The notes: generated by a model from the sequence alone, not told the origin. Counted from the stretch's first letter, positions 50,007-62,402 are shown. The stretch is 64,000 nt of DNA from Pyrocephalus nanus (GCA_038380795.1 CM076268.1:5266001-5330000); one strand, 5' to 3'. Made by a program: numbers and translations.

Positions 50007-50160
50007 TGGAACTGATTGCCCAGAGAAGCGGTGGCTGCCCCATCCCTGGAAGTGTCCAAGACCAGGCTGGATGGGGCTTGGAGCAGCCTGGGTTAGTGGA
50101 AGGTGTCCCTGCCCATGGCAGGGGTTGGGAATGAGATGATCTTTAAGTTCCCTTCCAACC
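50007..50160 (+). mobile_element. CR1 LINE 3' fragment, group A
   Basis: Sense tail: AGAGAAGCGGTGGCTGCCCC, GGAAGTGTCCAAGACCAGGC, GGCTTGGAGCAGCCTGGGTT, CCATGGCAGGGGTTGGGAAT, CTTTAAGTTCCCTTCCAACC. The terminal octamers are missing. Confidence 0.92.
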
Positions 50161-51819
50161 AAAAACTGAATTTTAACCTGATACTGGAATGAGTTTGAAA
50201 AGTGTATTTAATTTTGTGATAATTGTGGAAGATCTGAAGGAGAGGATTAGAAAAAGAGGTTAGGGAAAACAAAAAGTCTTGGAGACATATTTCTATTGTT
50301 ATACTCACAAAGGTAGAGAATCAAGGAAAACCAATACAGTTTGGATCATCAAATTCTTGCTTTGGGCATTTTATCTCACCTGACAGAGTTTGGGTCTGTT
50401 GATAAGAATAGATAAGACATTGTAAAATGAACAGTGAAAGATCTAGTTTTATCCCTGGGTATTCCCAGGTGTTGAAAGATAATCTGGATATTCTACTGAG
50501 AAAACTGGACAAGGAATAGCCTGAAACTACTTGTTTAGTTGGAGGACAAATGTATTTGAAATTATTAAGTGGGAGATTAGAGTTATTTAGAGCTGCCCTT
50601 TATTCCTGTTTGTCAGATCATTCAGAAAAATGAGGCCTTATTATCACAGAACTCAAACTTCACTCTGTGAACTATCTCCATTTTGAGATGCTCAGTAAAA
50701 CTAACACTGCAGGGAAATGTTGTTGCGCTTTAGGATTATCCAAAGGTCAAATATTCAGAATAATCTAATATGAAAACACAGTGTTCCATTTAATGGAATA
50801 GCATTTAATAGGAGAGGAAGAATAGTCTCACCTGGAAGACTCAATCATGAAAAAAAACCAAAAAAGTTAAAAAAAATCAAGGCGAAAGCCAAAACCTCAG
50901 AGTGTGTGCTGTTTCACAGCATTCTGTGAAGGCAGCACACCGGGACAAAAGGTACCAGGCATTCAGGAGGTCCAGTGGGCTCCCTTCAATCTTTCCTGCT
51001 CCCTGGAATAAGTCTCCGCTTGTCCAGGAGTGAGCACAACACGTAGCACCTTATTTGTTATTCTGACTCCTCCTAAATCAGACTCGCTTTTGTGAATTTT
51101 GGTTCTTTACATGTCTGAAATTTGGTAATGCAGCAAAACAAAAGAGGATTCAGAATGATTTTTTTTTTTGCCTTGTCGGCAGATCCATCACACTCCAGAC
51201 GCTGCTCCACCTCCCAGCAGCCAGGCCATGGAGAACACGATCCATTAGCGACCAGCAATGCCCTCTGTGTTGCCTGCAAGCAATCTGATCTCGTGTCCAG
51301 TGCTTCCGAGAGCAGGGTAAAACACTCAGGTGTTCCAGAACAGAACAATGAATCTGAACTGGTAAATTCTGAGTTTCAAGCTATGAGACACGTGGGCCAG
51401 TTTGGAAAGTCAACTGGAGATCCTGCTCATAGGGTAAACGTGAGTTCTATTCAAATCTACTATAAAATGTTTGTGAAATTCAGTTGTCTGAAAAGTTCTA
51501 AGGAAAGGCATTTGAGTTTACTAAAGTTTTATTATTTTTTTTCTATTTTATATCAGGAAATTATGAAATTACTTGAGTGCAGAATGCAAGGTAACATCTA
51601 CCATCCCCCCACAGAATCTCATATTGCTAAACATATGAGCCATATCCATATTATCCAGCTATACTACTAAATATATGAAGTCTTTAAAAATAATATCCCC
51701 ATTTCCTCCTCTCCATACCATTGGCTCATGAGCTGCAAATGCATTGTGAAGAGGTGGCAAATTTCTCCATCTTCTCCATCCTCCCATTCCCAAATCCCTC
51801 TCTGTGTTGCAGTGAGCAC
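50161..51819. other. Non-coding unique sequence
   Basis: Contains the weak exon candidate at 51183-51316. The rest is AT-rich and featureless. Confidence 0.5.
51183..51316 (+). other. Weak candidate exon (134 nt)
   Basis: A T-rich tract ending in GGCAG (to 51182) looks like a splice acceptor, and CAGG|GTAAAA after 51316 is a usable donor. One frame is open across the block and beyond it (residues within a 182-codon frame at 51122-51670), giving a serine-rich peptide with no recognised domain. Several CpGs are retained (near 51200, 51239, 51250, 51292 and 51307). This may be chance. A non-coding RNA exon would fit equally well. Confidence 0.1.
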
Positions 51820-52160
51820 AGAGTCACAGAATATACTGAATTGGAAGGGACCCACAAGGATCATCGAGTCCAACCTTTAGCCCTGCACAGGACATCCCAA
51901 AATCCCATCGTGTGCCCCAGAGTATCATCTAAAAGCTCCTTGAGCTCTGTCAGCCTTGGTGCTGTGACCACTGCCCTGAGGAGCCTGCTCAGTGCCAACC
52001 ACTCTCTGGGGGGAGAACCTTTTTCTAATATCAACCTAAGCCTGCCCTGACACAACTCCAGCCATTCCCTGGGTCCTGTCCCAGTTCCCCACAGAGCAGA
52101 GCTCAGGGCCTGCCCCTCCTCTGCCCCTCCCAAGGAAGCTGTAACTGCACTGAGGTCACA
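51820..52160 (-). mobile_element. CR1 LINE 3' fragment, group B
   Basis: Antisense copy: AGAGTCACAGAATATACTGA, GGGACCCACAAGGATCATCG, GCTCTGTCAGCCTTGGTGCT, then deeper blocks CCCTCCCAAGGAAGCTGTAA and CTGCACTGAGG. About 340 bp, comparable in reach to the copy at 213. Confidence 0.92.
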
Positions 52161-52366
52161 GCAGGCAGTGTTTTGGCAGCTCCTTGGGGGATCAGAGCCC
52201 GTGGGGTGAGGGGGCAGCAGGGTCCAGGAATCCTGGCCTCCCACCACATTCCTCCACCATACCGGAGGTGACTGGGCAAGGGGTCTGTGCTGGGGTTACA
52301 CTGGGCCACTCTCCCTGCTGCAAACAGGAACCTCCAGCAATGCTAAACAAATCAGGCTGCCAAAGG

Positions 52367-52413
52367 TTTTTTTTTTTTTTTTTTTCTCTTTTTTTTTTTT
52401 TCTTTTTTTTTTT
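52367..52413. repeat. Interrupted poly-T tract
   Basis: T19, CTC, T13, C, T11. It lies about 200 bp beyond the truncated end of an antisense CR1. Confidence 0.92.
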
Positions 52414-52983
52414 GTTCCTAACTTTCCCATAAAAAGATTCAGGTAAATGTAGCATGACGAGCCAATTTAAGCCAATTTCAAAGTTATTTGAGTAATTGGT
52501 TATTAAGATAACACTCTCAAATTTCAATTCAGCAATTATCCTCTTAAAGATACAGAATGTAAGTATAGGGGGAAGAGTGTATGTATTAAAGCTACAGAGG
52601 CCCCTTTTTAAGACCTAAATTGTGTAGATATTTGACAAAAACACGGAGCTCCTAATCTCACTGAACTGAGACTTATCTTCTAACATGTGCAACCCTTCTA
52701 TGTTGAAAGCAAGTGTTTCTAAATTTTGGAAAAGGAGTTGACTATTATTAGTGCTCATAAAGATTAAGAGACTAAGTGAAGACCCTCCTTTTAATATATG
52801 TAAGCTCCTTACCCATAACTTAAGAACCACAAGGGGACAGAACATTGTCTTCCTACAAGGCTGCACTGCAGACTGATGCAGAGTGTGATGATGGAAATAA
52901 TGGCTTTGGCAGCTGTACTTGGTTTGGAGCCAATTTCTCCATTCTAATGAATGGTGGAATTACCACAGAAAAGCTTTACAGTT

Positions 52984-53049
52984 TAAAAAAAAAAAAAAAA
53001 TAAAAAAAAAATGGGAAGAGAGAGAGAAAAGGAAAAAAGAAAGAAAAAA
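52984..53049. repeat. A-rich and purine-rich tract
   Basis: A16, T, A10 and then GGGAAGAGAGAGAGAAAAGG-type purines. Confidence 0.85.
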
Positions 53050-54429
53050 TGTGCAGCTTATTCCCAGTTAATCAACCCTGTAGGATGGATGGCCATGACC
53101 AATTATTATTCCCAGATACTACTGGTTAATCAAAAAGCACACAGTTAAAAGGCCTTGCGTTTGCTACTTGGCTGCTGAAAGCAAGAGTGTAGAATCTGCA
53201 AATGTTCACCAGAAGATTAAGGTTATGCAAATGCTGGGAAGTTTCCTCTGCTTGCAGAGTTGCCTTTCAGGAAGGTGAAGTGGGTTTGTTATTCTCAGAG
53301 TGGCACTGGAAGGGGTTTATAGGGAAGTGTTGTTGACAGCGGGGGGCTGGGAGTGTTGATGCCAGCTCTGGTTTTATGGTGTCCTCAGCTACTGCTAAGG
53401 GCAAATGTTCTCTGGGAGGAGTGTTATCCCAGAGCACAGATATTCCACACACTCCTCTGATGCACCAGCAGCCCTCAGCTCTCCCCTCACATTGCAGTTG
53501 TGCCTGAGAACCAAAGGGAGTGACGATGCACAACCAGCGTCTGCAGCATTTTGTGCCTCTTTTCCAGAGCCAAAGAGCAGGAGAAATCAAAGAGAAAGCA
53601 AAGAGAGTGAATCCTGAGAGAGCAGAGGTGGGGGGTTTGTTCACCATTTGTCTCAGACCACTAAAATGCAAAGGACGGGACAAAATAGGACAGGAAATAC
53701 GAAGCTGGGTCTGATTTACTCCTGATGAAAGTTAACTGGAATTTTCTGTGGAGCTAGCTCCCTGCAGCTGAGAATCTGTCCCTTTTGTGTTCAGATCAGT
53801 TATAATAATTAAAGATATAATAAGACAGCAGACAGTGCAGTGTAATCAGGACTGGGAAAAATACTTCAGAGTTATTTTAGCTTTAGTCCTTACGTTTATT
53901 TTTTGTGACTGATATTGTTTAAATAATACATCCCCAGGGAGCAGAGTAAAAATATAGATTCTAATTTGAATATAGATAAACACTGGATTATATATCACAA
54001 AATATGCTGGTGTAGCATAAGCAGTACATGCTACATGTTAACACCAAGTATTATGTAACCACAGCACCAAGCCAACTCACTTTTATCGTGCTAATGTATT
54101 TTTTACCCCTAAACATTAATATTTTTATATCTATATATATGTGCTGCTACAATGCCATATTCCCAGGTTTTACAGTTTTGCTGCATTTTTCTGGCACAGG
54201 TTACAATGGGGGGAAAAATGCCAACTGGAACATGTCGAAAAACAAGATCATAAGGTTTCACTCAAGTTGCTTAAATTATTATGTAGGAGGTATATTATCG
54301 ACCTTTTAATAAAAACCTTTACAGTCTCCATGGAAACATTTTTACATTGACATATAAAAACATAAATGGAAAAAAAATGTTGTAAAAAAATGAATCTGGT
54401 CTCCTGTTCATAAATTAGAGGCTGCCCTC

Positions 54430-54960
54430 ACTGTGTGGTGCCTCATCTTCCCTCCGTTATGCAAATGCAAGTGCTCAATGATGATTCATTAGTTGAGCAT
54501 CTTGCTGTAACCTGTGTAGTAAGCTGAGGTATTCAAGGGATTTAATCCTAAAATAGCATTTAGTGTCTCTGCAAGGCAATTTCCCACCTACTTTTAAACC
54601 AGGACAGCACATCAGTGCCTTTAGACTCGGGTTAAATGTGCAGAAGCTGGAATAACACTCGGAAGTAGCGACTCATAACATCCAAAGCTCACAAGAAAGT
54701 GCCTGCCTGGTTTTCTTTGTGCTTAAATTGAGAGACTTTCATCCTGACTGGGCTGTATTTCCAGGCGTTTGCAGCCTGTATAGCAGAGGAAAATGCTACG
54801 GCACCCTCAGCCTCCCGTGCTGGAGCCCCAGAAAGTTTGGGAAAGGGCGAGGGATCTCAAACACATCGTTTGAGATAAGGATCAGCTTCTCTTGATTTGA
54901 ATTCCAGAGCTCTCAGCTGTGGTCTGCTGACATCTCGTCAGCATCCCTGACATTTACCAG
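54430..54960. promoter_or_regulatory. Candidate conserved non-coding element
   Basis: Repeat-free block with a perfect octamer ATGCAAAT at 54459-54466, a nearby TGATTCATTAGTTGAG segment, several CpGs (54661, 54669, 54760, 54800, 54848), and the inverted repeat at 54854-54876. No open frame of note. Confidence 0.22.
54854..54876. repeat. Perfect 9-bp inverted repeat, 5-nt loop
   Basis: ATCTCAAAC, ACATC, GTTTGAGAT: the arms are exact reverse complements. It could be a dimeric transcription-factor site or a short hairpin. It lies in a repeat-free block that retains some CpGs. Confidence 0.85.
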
Positions 54961-55689
54961 CTATATCCCGTTTATATCATTCTCAACTCCAGAGGCCAGA
55001 TGACAAGATGCAAAGACATTAGAATTCTGATTATAATACAAAGACATAAGTTTGTGCTGTTAAAAAGTGCAATACAAAGAGTACAGACATTATTTTCCAA
55101 GAGACATGAGTGTCTCCTCAGTTTAAGCACAGTGTTAGGTGTGCTTTTATTTACAAATAATTCTCTGGCATGCTTCTCTTTTAATCTCAATTTCCTCTTT
55201 AATGAGTACAGGATTGTGCCAACCATTTGCAGGAGCATTCTTTACATGAGTACACACAAAGTGGTTTTTCAAGGAGCTGAAGAAACAAAACTGTCAATGT
55301 TTACTGAAATAAAAAGCAGTTCCTAAAGAAGCTCTCTTCAAATATGAGCTAATGATGCATTGATCTGTCTCATATAATAAAATAAAGAACAAAAATATTC
55401 TCAAACTGAATCATGTAGCTTTCTACCAATTTGCAAGTTATGGAAACCAAAAGCCTGATTAGCACATAGATTTTAAAAAGTTGAAGGCAGGGTCTTTATA
55501 GGCAGGTAAATGTCATTTTCTGAATGCAGTAAATAACAAAAATGAATCATCCAGGTTTAAGTTCTTTACAAAGCCCAGTGAAATTATTGAATGCCTTTGC
55601 TCATTTTTCAGCAGCATCAGAAATTAAATACATAATAATTTTTTAATATAATTATCAAACCAAACAGCTGTCCTCCCATATACAACATA

Positions 55690-55737
55690 AGTAGGATATT
55701 TATATATATGTATACACCATATGTATAAACACACACT
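55690..55737. repeat. TA/CA-rich simple repeat
   Basis: Alternating purine-pyrimidine stretch (TATATATATGTATACACC and ACACACAC). Confidence 0.7.
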
Positions 55738-56144
55738 CATTATCCAAACACATTTTAAATAGCTGGGTTTTTTGCAGTTCCTACCTAATACAGCTGATAT
55801 GATGATTTTCAGAGTGATTTCTTGCTGAATCAACCTTGAAGGGAACATCCTAGATTTTCATACCTGGATAGCTTTTCCACTGCCTCAAGCTTTGTGTTAA
55901 TAACTAACATTGGCAAAGGAAACTGATTTTCACAAAGTGCTCAACACCAGTTCTCTAAGCACCAGGATCTCCCAAAAGTATCTCAAATTCATCTTGACTA
56001 AGTTCACAAGAGGAAATAGATAAAGGGAGTAAGTCACACTGAAGTGATGGTTGAAATGAATGCAGGAAAGTGTGGAAAATGTGGAGAGTTCATACGCACA
56101 CACACACTGAGGAGCAGCACAGATCTTCCTCCCTGCCAGCATTC

Positions 56145-56266
56145 CAGGGTGGATGGAGCTCTGAGCAACCTGATTTAAGGGAAGGTGTCCTTGCCCAGGT
56201 CAGGGGGCTGAAACTGGATGATCCTTATGGCCCCTTCCAACCCCAACCACTCGATAATTCTGTGTC
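56145..56266 (+). mobile_element. CR1 LINE 3' fragment, group A-like
   Basis: Sense tail: GGAAGGTGTCCTTGCCCAGG, CTGAAACTGGATGATCCTTA, GGCCCCTTCCAACCCCAACC, CTCGATAATTCTGTG. Confidence 0.88.
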
Positions 56267-57536
56267 ACAGGGCGAACCCAATTCTTGCCTCAGGCTCTGA
56301 CATCCAGCCATCACTACAGAGCAGCACTCAAGAGCTCCAGTAAAATCTCTCACATAAAATGCTTCAATTTCTTCATTCTTATTTGTTGTTACTGTCAGTT
56401 AGAGAGATGTTCCCGTGTTCGGAAAAAACATGGGAGTCTGTAATTCACAAATGTGTACAGTTTCCACAGGCTTTAATAAACAGCATTAAAACTCATAAGG
56501 ACATTTTTGCACATGCAGGTGTAGACTCCCCAGTTCACTCAAAAGACCAAACTATCATATAATGAGGCTCTCATATGGCAAAACACCTCAAATCCTTAAA
56601 AATGTGTTTTAAAAGAAGAGCACAAGTATTCCAGCTGTTTTAATCAGCTGCATTTTTCAGTCATCCCCTTATCTAAGTTTTACCCTTTTACATGTGTTGT
56701 CTGCTAAAAACTAACTATAATATGGCTGAACTTTTCATCTGGGAAATGATTAAAGCTCAGTCTTGCTTTTCCCACTCGCAGGGGATGACAGCCTTGTTCC
56801 TCTCCCTGCAGAGTTTGATGTCTCAGGTAGTGCTGGGTGACCACCCAAAGTGGAGGTCCTGTTGCTGTTACAACTATCACATTTCTCCCAGTGCATTTCA
56901 CCTTTTCCTTTGCTCTCCCATGCCTCGCAGCAAAGTGGAAAATATTCTTCCTGCAAAACTGTCCAAGAAGTCAGAGGCCACAGCAGAGGGCTGAGCTGGC
57001 AGCATACAGAAATCTAGTTTGTCTTTTCAGCAGGGATGAAGTTGAAGCCCCAGGTCAGTCCCTGGGGACCCCACTTTGTGGTCACTCAAGCTGATGGTCC
57101 CCCCCAGCAGCTCTTTAGGAGTCACATCTCACCTCCCTTGTTCTTCAGCCCCCTTGTTCCCAACACGGACCGTACCTTGTATCCACAAATTGGCCCCTCG
57201 CTATGATCTTAATAGGTGGTTGTGGGGCCAACAAAAATGTGCCAACATTTTTGGCAATTCTTCCTGCAGTGTTTGTGCAGATCTCTGCAGGTCATTAACC
57301 TGAACATGGAAATGCCTCTGTGTGGTCTCCAAGGCTCAGCCCTTGTCAGTCCAAGCATTCAGTGCCAGCACTGCAGCAGTTGAATGGAGAAACCTTTTGC
57401 CCATCATCCAGAAGGCAAACATTGCACTGTGACTGCAACAAAGAGAAAAGGATTAATAATAGGAAAGAGAAAAAAAAAAAAAAAAGGAAAATTGCCCAGG
57501 AAAATCACTGTGAGCTTCCAACCCCCATAGCAGATG
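56267..57536. other. Non-coding unique sequence
   Basis: No repeat other than the A16 run. Several overlapping frames of 65-100 codons show no domains. Confidence 0.5.
57470..57485. repeat. A16 homopolymer
   Basis: Sixteen adenines, about 50 bp before the tail end of the long antisense CR1. Confidence 0.9.
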
Positions 57537-58010
57537 AAATGGTTTGAGTTGGAAGAGACATCAAAGCCCATCAACTCCTGCCCTCTGCCATGGGCAGGGA
57601 CACCTACCAGTCCACTAGACCAGGTTGCTCCAAGCCCCATCCAACCTGGCCTTGGACACTTTCAGGGATGGGACAGCTACAGCTTCTCTGGGCAAGTGCC
57701 AGGGCCTCACCACCCTCACAGCCAAGAATTCCTTCCCAATATCCCATCTAACCCTGCCTTTGGCAGAGGGAAGCCATTCCCCCTTGTCCTGTCAATCCAT
57801 GGCCTTGTCCAAAGTCCCTCCCCAGCTCTCCTGGAGAGCCTCTTTAGGCCCTGGAAGAGGCTCTCATGTCTCCCTGGAGCCCTTTCTTCTCCAGGTGAAC
57901 ACTCCCAGCTCTCCCAGACTGACTCCAGAGCAGAGGGGCTCCTCTGTGGCCTCTTCTGGACTTGCTCCAGTATATCCATGACCTTCTTATTTTGGGGACC
58001 CCAGAGCTGT
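57537..58010 (-). mobile_element. CR1 LINE 3' fragment, group A, longest in window
   Basis: Antisense copy from GAAATGGTTTGAGTTGGAAG through CCATGGGCAGGGACACCTAC, CCATTCCCCCTTGTCCTGTC, CTCTCCTGGAGAGCCTCTTT, TTTCTTCTCCAGGTGAACAC, to TGGGGACCCCAGAGCT. About 475 bp. It is still far short of a full element and keeps no reverse-transcriptase frame. A 237-codon frame across it is chance read-through. Confidence 0.93.
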
Positions 58011-59871
58011 AAGTCTGACTATCAGATGAGTGCCTATCAAGCTTCCAGAGCTGAGACTCCTTCCCATCTCATACCCTGCTCCTGCCTTACCAGGAGCTCA
58101 TCACCTTCTCTTTCCACAGACACAATGGTGCTGTCACTGAAAATCTACTTCCTACCCTGCCAGTCTTACCTGGAGAGGGTTCCAGAGCTGGGAAGGAACA
58201 CCATGAAGGAGGTCAAAAGGTCAAACATCCAATTTTTTGTCTTATAACAGCCTGCACTTTTCCTCCTCACACTGTGCCTTCAGACATAAGGATGCACCCA
58301 TTAGAGTATTTATGTTTAAATACTAGTAATCTATTAATTTCTCCCATAAACTGAACATCCATCTAGCAAAGATTTGTTCTTCTTTTTGATATCCCCAAGA
58401 AACATAACGTGTCTTAGGGGATGAGTCCCTTGATACTTTTCTATGTGTATATTTTAAATAGATGGAATAATTATAGGAAAAAATCTAAAACTCATACATA
58501 CATGTGTAGCATTAAAAAAATGTTCAGTTAAGTTTGTGATGTGTTTATCCAGTTAAATCTTTACAAATTCTATTTTTAAATAGTCCAAGAGATTTTTTAA
58601 TTCCCTGATAACAATTTGGTGTGAACTTCAATTCATTTGAGGTGTTCTGTGAATGGCTGAGGTTGTAAAGTCATGTCTCTGTAAATGTGGGTCTGAACCA
58701 AACATAAAACAAGGCAAGTGAAGGGAAAATAAATAACAGCATGCTCAAGAGTTAATCTGATCACCACCAGCATCTCAAACTTTTCTGACAAAAAATGCAA
58801 GAAATTTTAATTTGTTATATTGCAGGACACTGGTGGGCATGTGCAAGTCTCACCATGACCTCACTACTCAATTCTCTGTTTAACCATTACTTACAGGTCA
58901 TTTCAAACTTTATTTTACACCTTCTTCTGACACCAAATCTGATGGTATAAACCCTGTAGGTATTATTAAACACACTCAAGTCAGTTCCAAAGTTCTGCTG
59001 TATCAAGTTGCACCAGATCTGAACTTGCCTGTGAAGAAACAATATGTTTTCATCCCACGTTATCCCAGCTTGGAAGCAGTTCCTACCCCGAGCAGCAAGC
59101 CCGATGTTCACCGGTGCTAAAGTCACAGGGCTGCATATTTCTCTGCGTGTGTATGTGTTTGCATCTGCAGTTTCCCAAAATTCCTGGCTACTGCTCTCAG
59201 AGCCATTGAACTGCTCAGCGCTCCATGTAATAAAACACTGAAGGCATCTGGGTTTTTTTGGACACATGTCTTGGCATGAAGCTGTGCTTGAAGTGCTGGA
59301 TTCTCTTTGCACAGTTGGGAGACCAGCATGTTTCCAGTGGAGCTGGAAACCTGTAACCACTCATACACTCTGCTGGGTAATTTGTTATAGTTTAGGACTG
59401 TTTGGATTTGTTTTCAAGTTGGAAAAAGAAATTTAAGGGGGTAACCTAAGAAAGAACAGATGCTAATACTGGAATATTAGAGCTAAGGGTTCTTATCGCA
59501 GTTTGGGGAGCTGTCTAACAGCCCTTTTCAGAAAAAATCTGGCCTGAAAGTGACATGAAAGCAAGTGTATTAAGCATTGTAAAAACAGCTGCCCTCTCTC
59601 CACTCCTTTGACTTGTGAATTCGTGTTTCTCTGATATCTCAAATGGCTCCATTCTGGCTCCCCATCCACTGCTCCCAGTGCACCACAGCCCAGGGCTGCC
59701 CAGGCTGCCTTCAGCAGGCACAGATTAACACTTGGCCACCTGTCCATTAGGGGCATGTTTTTCATTTCAGTGTTTGAAGCATCTCCATCTATTATGTTTT
59801 TTTCCATTGTTAAGGAAGGCAGGAAAATCCAGGAGACATTATTACTGTGTAAATATAAAATGCAGATATAA
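58011..59871. other. Non-coding unique sequence
   Basis: AT-rich at 58.3-58.7 kb. The 157-codon minus frame at 58887-59360 has no recognisable domain and no splice support. Confidence 0.5.
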
Positions 59872-60235
59872 ATCAGAGAATCAGAGAATGGCCTGGGTTG
59901 GAAGCAACCTTAAAGACAATTTAGTTCCAATCCCCTGCCATGGGCAGAGATACCTTCCACTAGACCAGGTTGCTCAGAGCTTCATCCAACCTGGCCTTGG
60001 ACACTTCCTGGGATGGGGCAGCCACAGCTTCTCTGGGCAACCTGTGCCAGGGCCTCCCCACCCTCACAGGAAAGAATTCTGTCCTAATATCTCATCTAAA
60101 CCTACTCTCTGTCAAGTTGAAGCCATTCTCCATTGTTCTCTTACTCCACTCTCTTGTAAAAAGTCCCCCTCTGTCTTTCCTATAGGTTTCCTTCAGGTAC
60201 TGGAAGGTCAGAATTATAACCACGTTTTTTGTCCC
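59872..60235 (-). mobile_element. CR1 LINE 3' fragment, group A
   Basis: Antisense copy: AATCAGAGAATCAGAGAATG, GGGTTGGAAGCAACCTTAAA, GGTTGCTCAGAGCTTCATCC, CTTCTCTGGGCAACCTGTGC, and deeper blocks TTTCCTATAGGTTTCCTTCA and GGTACTGGAAGGTCAGAATT. Confidence 0.93.
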
Positions 60236-60819
60236 CAGAGCAGGCAAGAACCTTGCACCATTTAGCACCATTGGCTGTTAGTCTGATTTAGCTCCAAAAT
60301 GCTTTGGACTGTTTTTTTGGGTTATTCCCGTGGAGGTGAGATGCCCCCTGGTTCTGTGGCTCTCTGGGATGTGCTGCTCAGGCTGCAGGTGGGGGGTCAG
60401 CAGGACAGCTGGGATTTCTTCAACACATCCAGTCCCAGCTAAGCCTGCAGTGCAGCACTTCTGGATTCCAGAGCTGGAGCAAGTGGGCAAGGAAAAGACC
60501 CCCAAAGTGGCCCTCTAGTATATCAGCATCTGACTGCAATTTCTGATGGCAATTTCTTCCTTTTTTTACACAATTTTCCATCTGTCTGGGTAACCAAAGC
60601 CATGCAGATGACTGGAAGGAAACGCCAATTCTTTTTACTTTTGTTGAAATGACTTTCACCCTTCTGCTATCGTATTCTCTGCTACATTTAATTTGTTTTG
60701 GTTTAGCACATTTTAGCTGAGCAAACAATTTGTATGTTATGACTTGAGCCCGTTTTAGAATTGTTAAGGATGTTGGGTTTTTTTCCTTTTTCACAGTTTT
60801 TTTTCTAACCTGTCTGTAT

Positions 60820-61050
60820 TCAGCTCACACGCTGGGTTGTATTTAAACAGAAGATCAACTGATAATTGCAACACCACTGCTGGCGTCGCTCTAGTGAGGA
60901 GGCTGCCAGCATTTCCAGGTTGAATTTTGGCACCAGACATTGCAGCCTGGAAGCCAACTTTATTAAAATGAGTAGAGGGAAAAATCTGTTTGGCCTCTTT
61001 CGCTTGATAAGAATATAAAAAGACAACATTTTAAAATAATAAATTAACGT
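60820..61050. promoter_or_regulatory. Candidate conserved non-coding element
   Basis: Repeat-free block with CTGATAATTGC, GGCGTCGCTCTAG, TCGCTTGATAAG and AATAATAAATTAACG. It mixes retained CpGs and homeodomain-type cores. Confidence 0.18.
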
Positions 61051-62346
61051 TGAAAATGCAGCCCCTGACCTGCAGGTATTTGTTGTGATGTTGCCACTCA
61101 GCTGAGGTGTCTAGGCCAATATCTGTGGCTGGGATCACCCTCAACCCTCAGCCAGAGGGTTGTCCCAGATTAGGGCATTGACCACATACTAATTACAAGG
61201 TGGGACATCATGGATATGCCCAACAAGTTTCTGGAGCTGGCTGCCCACTGTCCCTGATGATCACAGCTCCCTGGTCCAAGCATCTCCATACGGTCCCATA
61301 ATGAGTCCAGTGCAGCCCCAGTTCATCCCATAAGTTCCATATTCCTCTGTAAAAGCACAGCCATGTGCACTTGTTACTGTCTGAGGACCCATATCCTCCC
61401 ACCTCCTCTTGAAAACGTGCAACCACACTCAAGCAGAATACAGATGAAAATCTGAAACTCATATAATTTTATATCTCAGCCTATGGGATAAGGATAATTA
61501 CAGTTTTAGAATGGGATCAAAAAGCCCAGATCTACAGAGACTCTTTGAAGTCAATATCTATTTATTATAATTACACAACATCTTGCATCGGACCTGAAAG
61601 CATTATTAACGTTTGCAAAAGAAAGACAAGCTCCTCATGCCACTGTTTATACCCATTTTATGGATAGGTAACCTGAGGAACAAAGATTTCAGATGTTTTT
61701 CCTCTGTGTTCAAGCAGCACGTGGACACTGGTAGGTGCAGTGAACACCAGGCTTTCAAACAACACATTTAACTCATCAGAGCCACCAGATTCTCTTGATG
61801 TTCCTTGTATTCACACATCCAGGACTTCCTCAGTTGGACAGGCCAAAGGCAAAACATTTTGGGATATGATGAAGCTACTCAGTAAACTAATAACACCTCG
61901 TACTTAATACTGCTTTTATCTAAGAATTGCATTTATTTAATGACTGTGAACTGTACAGAAAACCTTGTTCCACTCTTCACATGTATGAGGAGAAGGCAGG
62001 AGAAGTGAAAACAGGACTTGTACAAGGTGGTTTAGGGAATTGAAGGTCAGGCTGGGATAGCTGGGAGCCAAAACTCTTTATTGGCCACCCCTCTCCTTTA
62101 ATTCCTGGGTTACAGCTTGTCCCTGATGGATGAGGAAGACATGAAGCAGTGCACAGCCAGCAAACAGAAATCTGAAACAGTTGGGGTGATCTTTTCACAA
62201 AACATAACAGTTACTTAGCAGTTATTGCAAGGCCAATTTAACAATGAAATATTGCAGTGTTTCCATGGGACGGAAAGAGATGTGCGTCTGAATGGAGCAG
62301 TGCTGATCTATAACCAGTGTGTTATTCAGAGTAACTCCTCTAGCAG

Positions 62347-62402
62347 GAGGAATAGAACCGTTAAGGTTGGAAAAGACCTTTAAAATTATGAGTTCCAACC
62401 AT
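62347..62402 (-). mobile_element. CR1 LINE tail remnant, group E-like
   Basis: AGGAATAGAACCGTTAAGGT, TGGAAAAGACCTTTAAAATT, ATGAGTTCCAACC is the complement of a CR1 tail, with the CCGTTAAGGTTGGAAAAGAC wording of another subfamily. Confidence 0.82.

Larger units (their letters stand above)
52161..56144. other. Non-coding unique sequence
   Basis: Contains poly-T and poly-A tracts. Octamer motifs ATGCAAAT occur at 53225-53232 and 54459-54466. The 54.4-55.0 kb block is the main candidate of interest. Confidence 0.5.

Noticed and set aside
52184..52527. Frames with polyphenylalanine or polylysine
   Set aside because: They are translations of the interrupted poly-T tract.
57534..58247. 237-codon open frame as a protein-coding gene
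   Set aside because: Most of it is antisense CR1 sequence. The residues are a translation of the repeat, and the same peptide wording recurs over other CR1 copies (2798, 20970, 59732).
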